Shown: positions 6,360 to 8,994 of the stretch, in pieces
Layout: every line of letters starts with the position of its first letter
Position numbering within the stretch: position 1 is the first letter of the stretch
Source of the DNA: Euryarchaeota archaeon UBA169
Lineage (GTDB): Archaea; Thermoplasmatota; Poseidoniia; MGIII; CG-Epi1
Direction of reading: 5' to 3'
Assembly (NCBI GenBank): GCA_002497685.1
Contig: DAEH01000044.1
Coordinates: 2,228-11,221 of the forward strand
DNA length: 8,994 bases
The notes under the pieces: generated by a model
Database searches by the model: none
What the model was told of the DNA's origin: nothing
The model's input: only the letters and a program-made list of their open reading frames with translations
Made by a program: the position numbers and the translations under genes

Positions 6360-7262
6360 TTAGCTGCAATGTGAACATTCGCCCTTAGAATCTAAAGGAT
6401 TTGTGCATTCCAAACATGTTTGTTTTTCTAAAAAAGATTCTAGCCAAGCTGATTGCAACTCAGGTTCATCTGCATTCTTGAGCATATCTAGTTCGTACTG
6501 ACCTTTATTGCTCTTCTGATATAGCTTAGTAAGGTAATCCCTATCAAAACTAATCGATTGTTTTTCTGCAATACCTTTCTTAGGGAATAAAGGTGAAAGA
6601 AATACTCCTGCAATGAACGAAGCCATATGCGTTCCATGTCCTATACCGTCTTGTGTGTTCATTCCAACATAAAATGTTTCCATAGCCACAAATACAATAG
6701 TAGCTAATATTACAGGGACTCGTTGAAGGAAAATAGGACCTAATAACATAGGTATCTCATCTCTAGGATAAAGCAGTGCAAATCCTCCCATTACTCCAAA
6801 AACTGCTCCTGAGGCACCTATATTCAAGGTATTCAATCCTTCTTCATTAAATACTGAAACTGTGCCTGTTATTAGTGAACCCATAATTCCTGAAATAAAA
6901 TAGATTAGGGTAAATGAACGAGAACCTATTCTTTCTTCAAATGGCACACCTAATAAAATTAGAACTAACATATTCATTAGGATATGCATAGAACCACCGT
7001 GCATAAACATTGCAGTTATTATTGAAACTAATCTGAACTGAGGCTCTGCAAGATATTGTGATTTAAAACCTAAATCAATGATAGCTTCTACACCATGTTT
7101 AGGAGATATTAGATAGATCACCCACCAACTTGCAAATATTGAGAAATTAATGAATACTAATGATTGCGAAACCATGAACTGATTGCGTAAACAATAGTAT
7201 GACACTAGTAATCCTATTACTATCAAAATCAATGTTCCCATTGATGAAATAGGTTCAGCCAT
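6360..7262 (-). CDS. Rhomboid-family intramembrane serine protease with C-terminal zinc ribbon
   Basis: This is a 300-residue membrane protease. The catalytic serine is in GASGAVFG (S151) and the partner histidine in H212-M-A-S-F-I-A-G, with the HGGSMHILMN block (88-97) supplying H93 and N97, equivalent to the oxyanion residues of GlpG. F76-R77 before it resembles the family's W-R loop motif, so the active site looks complete. There appear to be seven membrane segments: one extra near residues 9-24 and six core helices (about 33-52, 82-104, 115-137, 148-164, 178-198, 208-226). After a soluble tail of about 55 charged residues comes a C-x2-C...C-x2-C zinc ribbon (C283, C286, C296, C299), probably cytoplasmic. 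Substrates are unknown. M1 (7262) is chosen because a TATA-like box lies 28 bases before it; M8 is an alternative. Confidence 0.92.
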   Translation of the reverse strand: MAEPISSMGTLILIVIGLLVSYYCLRNQFMVSQSLVFINFSIFASWWVIYLISPKHGVEAIIDLGFKSQYLAEPQFRLVSIITAMFMHGGSMHILMNMLVLILLGVPFEERIGSRSFTLIYFISGIMGSLITGTVSVFNEEGLNTLNIGASGAVFGVMGGFALLYPRDEIPMLLGPIFLQRVPVILATIVFVAMETFYVGMNTQDGIGHGTHMASFIAGVFLSPLFPKKGIAEKQSISFDRDYLTKLYQKSNKGQYELDMLKNADEPELQSAWLESFLEKQTCLECTNPLDSKGECSHCS

Positions 7263-7285
7263 ATTTCCGATTTAAGACTAGCTAG

Positions 7286-7294
7286 CATTAAAGC
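7286..7294 (-). promoter_or_regulatory. TATA-like promoter for the rhomboid gene
   Basis: GCTTTAATG on the minus strand is centred about 28 bases before the ATG at 7262, the position expected for a leaderless archaeal transcript, and no Shine-Dalgarno precedes the ATG. A second copy of GCTTTAA lies 19 bases further upstream (7307-7313 on minus) and could be an alternative box giving a short leader. Confidence 0.4.
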
Positions 7295-7313
7295 TGACGC
7301 TAGAGTTTAAAGC

Positions 7314-7347
7314 GGAAAATAGGGGGAAGTAAAACTTCCCCTTTTCC
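7314..7347 (-). terminator. Strong hairpin terminator of the copper-protein gene
   Basis: GGGGAAGT (7323-7330) and ACTTCCCC (7334-7341) pair perfectly over a 3-base loop. Outside a 3-base bulge (7320-7322), GGAAAA (7314-7319) pairs with TTTTCC (7342-7347), giving 14 base pairs in all. On the minus strand it begins 12 bases after the copper-protein stop, and its 3' side contains TATTTTCC, so it probably ends that transcript or stabilises its 3' end before the rhomboid promoter. On the plus strand it is followed by CTTTT, but no plus-strand gene ends nearby. Confidence 0.6.
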
Positions 7348-7359
7348 TCATTGACTTAC

Positions 7360-8994
7360 TTATTCTTCTTCTCTTCTTAGAGAAGCACCAGCTGCTGCAA
7401 CCAATGCTGCTACAGACATTCCAACTATTCCAAGTGCGAAAGATGGAGTAGATGATTTGTCTTTAACAACTGCAATCTGTCCAACTGCATCATTATCATC
7501 TTTTTGGTTCAAGTACTCATCTTGCTTCTTGTGACCATTGTCGATGTCTTGTTGCTCTGGTTCTGGGTTGATCATTGCATATAACTCAACGGATGTGAAA
7601 TCCTGAGTTGTTTCACCTGGTATGAATGCTTCTTCCCAAACTGCTGTTATTGGATACCATGTCTGGTAGATTCCTTGAGACTCAAGTACTGGTTTTGGTG
7701 CCATAACTGGTTCTGTAGTTGATGCTATTCGAGTCATACGCTGGACTCCGTCTGGCGTATTGTATGCATCTCCTGTTGAATCAATTGCATAGACTACCAT
7801 CAAGACATCAGAAGCGTAGTTACCTTCGTTCCATGCCTTTACAGTTATTGATAATGAATCTCCTTCAAGAACTCCTGCTCTATCGTAAGACATTTCACCT
7901 AGAACAAACTGTGATGGTTTGATGAATAGAGTTGCCGAAACTGGTTCTCTCAATTCTTCATCACTACCTGTATCTACTGGATCCATTTTTACATCAAACT
8001 TGCGATTTCCTGCAGGTTCTGCTTTCTCTGCATCATAGTCTGGAGCTAAGAATCTTACAGTAATTACTGCTTCATCATCTGGAGACATTTCTATTCCATA
8101 TGTGTAAGTTCCATTATCTGATACTGAAGTTAAATCATTGAATGCTTCTCCATTGACTAAAACTTCTACAGTTATAGTGAAAGCTTCACCCATGTACTCC
8201 TTACCTTGTGCGACCAAAGTAGGTGTGAAATGGAATTCATTATCTTCTGTACCAATATTCTTAGCGAAGTAATCCATTTCTACAGCTAAACTTGGGAATA
8301 TTTCATAAGTTAGCTTATTAGGATTATCTTTAGCAAAGAAGAAACCTGTGTCCTGTGTTCTTATTACTTGGACATTACCGATTTCGGCTGATCCTTCTAC
8401 ACCACGTGCTCTGAAAACAAACGCATAGGAGTTATCACTTTCTGGATCGTATGCTAAACTATTGTAACCCAATTTATTAGAATCTAAATAGATGTAATAT
8501 GGATTCCAGTCGCTACTGCCAGATAAAGAATCTCCGACATCTGTATGATCTGAACCGTCCACTATCGTGAATCCATTAGCTCCCCAAAGAGCAATAGTTC
8601 CTGCGTCATCCATGTCTGAACCTTTCTTTTGTGCATAAACGGATATTGAACTATCTGAAGATAGATCGTGCTTAGCCCAGAAGACCAGATAGGATTCTGC
8701 TGACCAGACATTGATGTAGTTAGTTCTTGCTTGCTCATCTGCACTATTGTCTGATATAACTGTAATAGTACCTTCCATCATTGTATGGTATTTACAGTAG
8801 TAAGTGAAAGCACCTACTTCATTGAATGTTAACTGGTAAGTTTCACCAGGTGCAATATCGAATGAATCAAACTGTGAAGCCATGTCTGTTACAGTATGGG
8901 TAATTGTATCTGAATTAGTCCATGTAACTGTAGTACCAATCTGAACAGTAGGAGAGGCTGGAACGAATCCTGTGCCTTGACCTGCTATATCTAT
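7360..8994 (-). CDS. Partial secreted blue-copper (plastocyanin-like) surface protein with C-terminal membrane anchor
   Basis: The frame stays open from the stop at 7360 to the right edge, giving 544 visible residues with the true start outside the window. The ATG at 8883 is not the start: the 37 codons before it complete a type I copper domain (visible residues about 6-80). Its ligands are H33 (in I-T-H-T-V), C67, H70 and M73 in YYCKYHTMM, followed by E-G-T-I-T-V. Such domains carry electrons at the cell surface or periplasm-like space. The middle (about 85-510) is acidic and beta-rich; one part (E-G-D-S-L-S-I-T-V-K-A-W-N-E-G-N) resembles CARDB/NEW3-type adhesion folds. The last 29 residues are T-P-S-F, a hydrophobic helix, then L-R-R-E-E-E, a tripartite tail like archaeal sorting anchors such as PGF-CTERM. 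Partner and exact role are unknown. It is separated from the rhomboid gene by a terminator. Confidence 0.82.
   Translation of the reverse strand: MDIAGQGTGFVPASPTVQIGTTVTWTNSDTITHTVTDMASQFDSFDIAPGETYQLTFNEVGAFTYYCKYHTMMEGTITVISDNSADEQARTNYINVWSAESYLVFWAKHDLSSDSSISVYAQKKGSDMDDAGTIALWGANGFTIVDGSDHTDVGDSLSGSSDWNPYYIYLDSNKLGYNSLAYDPESDNSYAFVFRARGVEGSAEIGNVQVIRTQDTGFFFAKDNPNKLTYEIFPSLAVEMDYFAKNIGTEDNEFHFTPTLVAQGKEYMGEAFTITVEVLVNGEAFNDLTSVSDNGTYTYGIEMSPDDEAVITVRFLAPDYDAEKAEPAGNRKFDVKMDPVDTGSDEELREPVSATLFIKPSQFVLGEMSYDRAGVLEGDSLSITVKAWNEGNYASDVLMVVYAIDSTGDAYNTPDGVQRMTRIASTTEPVMAPKPVLESQGIYQTWYPITAVWEEAFIPGETTQDFTSVELYAMINPEPEQQDIDNGHKKQDEYLNQKDDNDAVGQIAVVKDKSSTPSFALGIVGMSVAALVAAAGASLRREEE

Noticed and set aside
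7277..7313. CTAGCTAG palindrome and a TTAAAGC direct repeat upstream of the rhomboid gene
   Set aside because: They are too short to claim an operator or attachment site. The repeat is more simply explained as two alternative TATA-like boxes.
7719..8744. Short open frames within the copper-protein gene (7719-7922 plus, 8562-8744 minus in another frame)
   Set aside because: Both overlap a long continuous coding frame with clear domain content and have no start signals.
8881..8883. ATG at 8883 as the start of the copper protein
   Set aside because: It would cut the copper domain in two and lose the H33 ligand. The frame is open to the window edge and the upstream codons encode the first half of a plastocyanin-like fold.
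1..8994. Search for CRISPR arrays, tRNA or rRNA genes, insertion sequences, or defence and toxin-antitoxin genes
   Set aside because: I saw no repeated spacers, no cloverleaf or rRNA-like segments, no transposase motifs or terminal repeats, and no defence-type domains. Coding density leaves no gap over 100 bases between genes.

Overview
The window is an AT-rich piece of an archaeal chromosome, most likely from a marine planktonic euryarchaeon of the Poseidoniales (Marine Group II) or Marine Group III type. That placement is inferred from several signs: a CDP-alcohol phosphotransferase of the archaetidylinositol-phosphate-synthase type, purS/purL in the archaeal and Gram-positive arrangement, TATA-like boxes about 25-33 bases before starts with no Shine-Dalgarno (leaderless transcripts), and a large secreted blue-copper protein with a C-terminal sorting-type anchor. 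No 16S or other decisive marker is present, so the lineage is a guess.

Layout. The left edge (1-56, minus) holds the first codons of an unidentified gene with a good TATA box. Next comes purC (120-1082, minus), a long-form SAICAR synthase. A 59-base divergent region separates it from a plus-strand block: a CDP-alcohol phosphotransferase (1142-1771) whose end overlaps a PgpA-type lipid phosphatase (about 1764-2246), then purS (2318-2563) directly abutting purL (2564-4858), then an NhaD/ArsB-type ion transporter (4889-6355). Convergent to that, with only 4 bases between stop codons, is a rhomboid protease with a C-terminal zinc ribbon (6360-7262, minus). Beyond a 97-base gap with a strong hairpin lies a large surface protein (7360 to the right edge, minus). 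It carries a type I copper domain and a C-terminal membrane anchor, and its start is outside the window.

How the genes work together. PurS and PurL make two of the three parts of FGAM synthase (PurQ is not here), and PurC acts a few steps later in the same purine pathway. The phosphotransferase and the PgpA-like phosphatase fit two consecutive steps of polar lipid head-group synthesis: transfer of a phosphorylated polyol to CDP-archaeol, then removal of the extra phosphate. The transporter, rhomboid and copper protein are all envelope proteins.

Most of the window is core metabolism. I do not see a clear new defence or mobile system. The points most worth following are the overlapping lipid synthase/phosphatase pair, the rhomboid with a zinc ribbon beside a C-terminally anchored copper protein, and a recurring GCTTTWA-like promoter motif. 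There are no tRNA, rRNA, CRISPR or insertion sequences that I can support. No gene-free stretch exceeds 100 bases.
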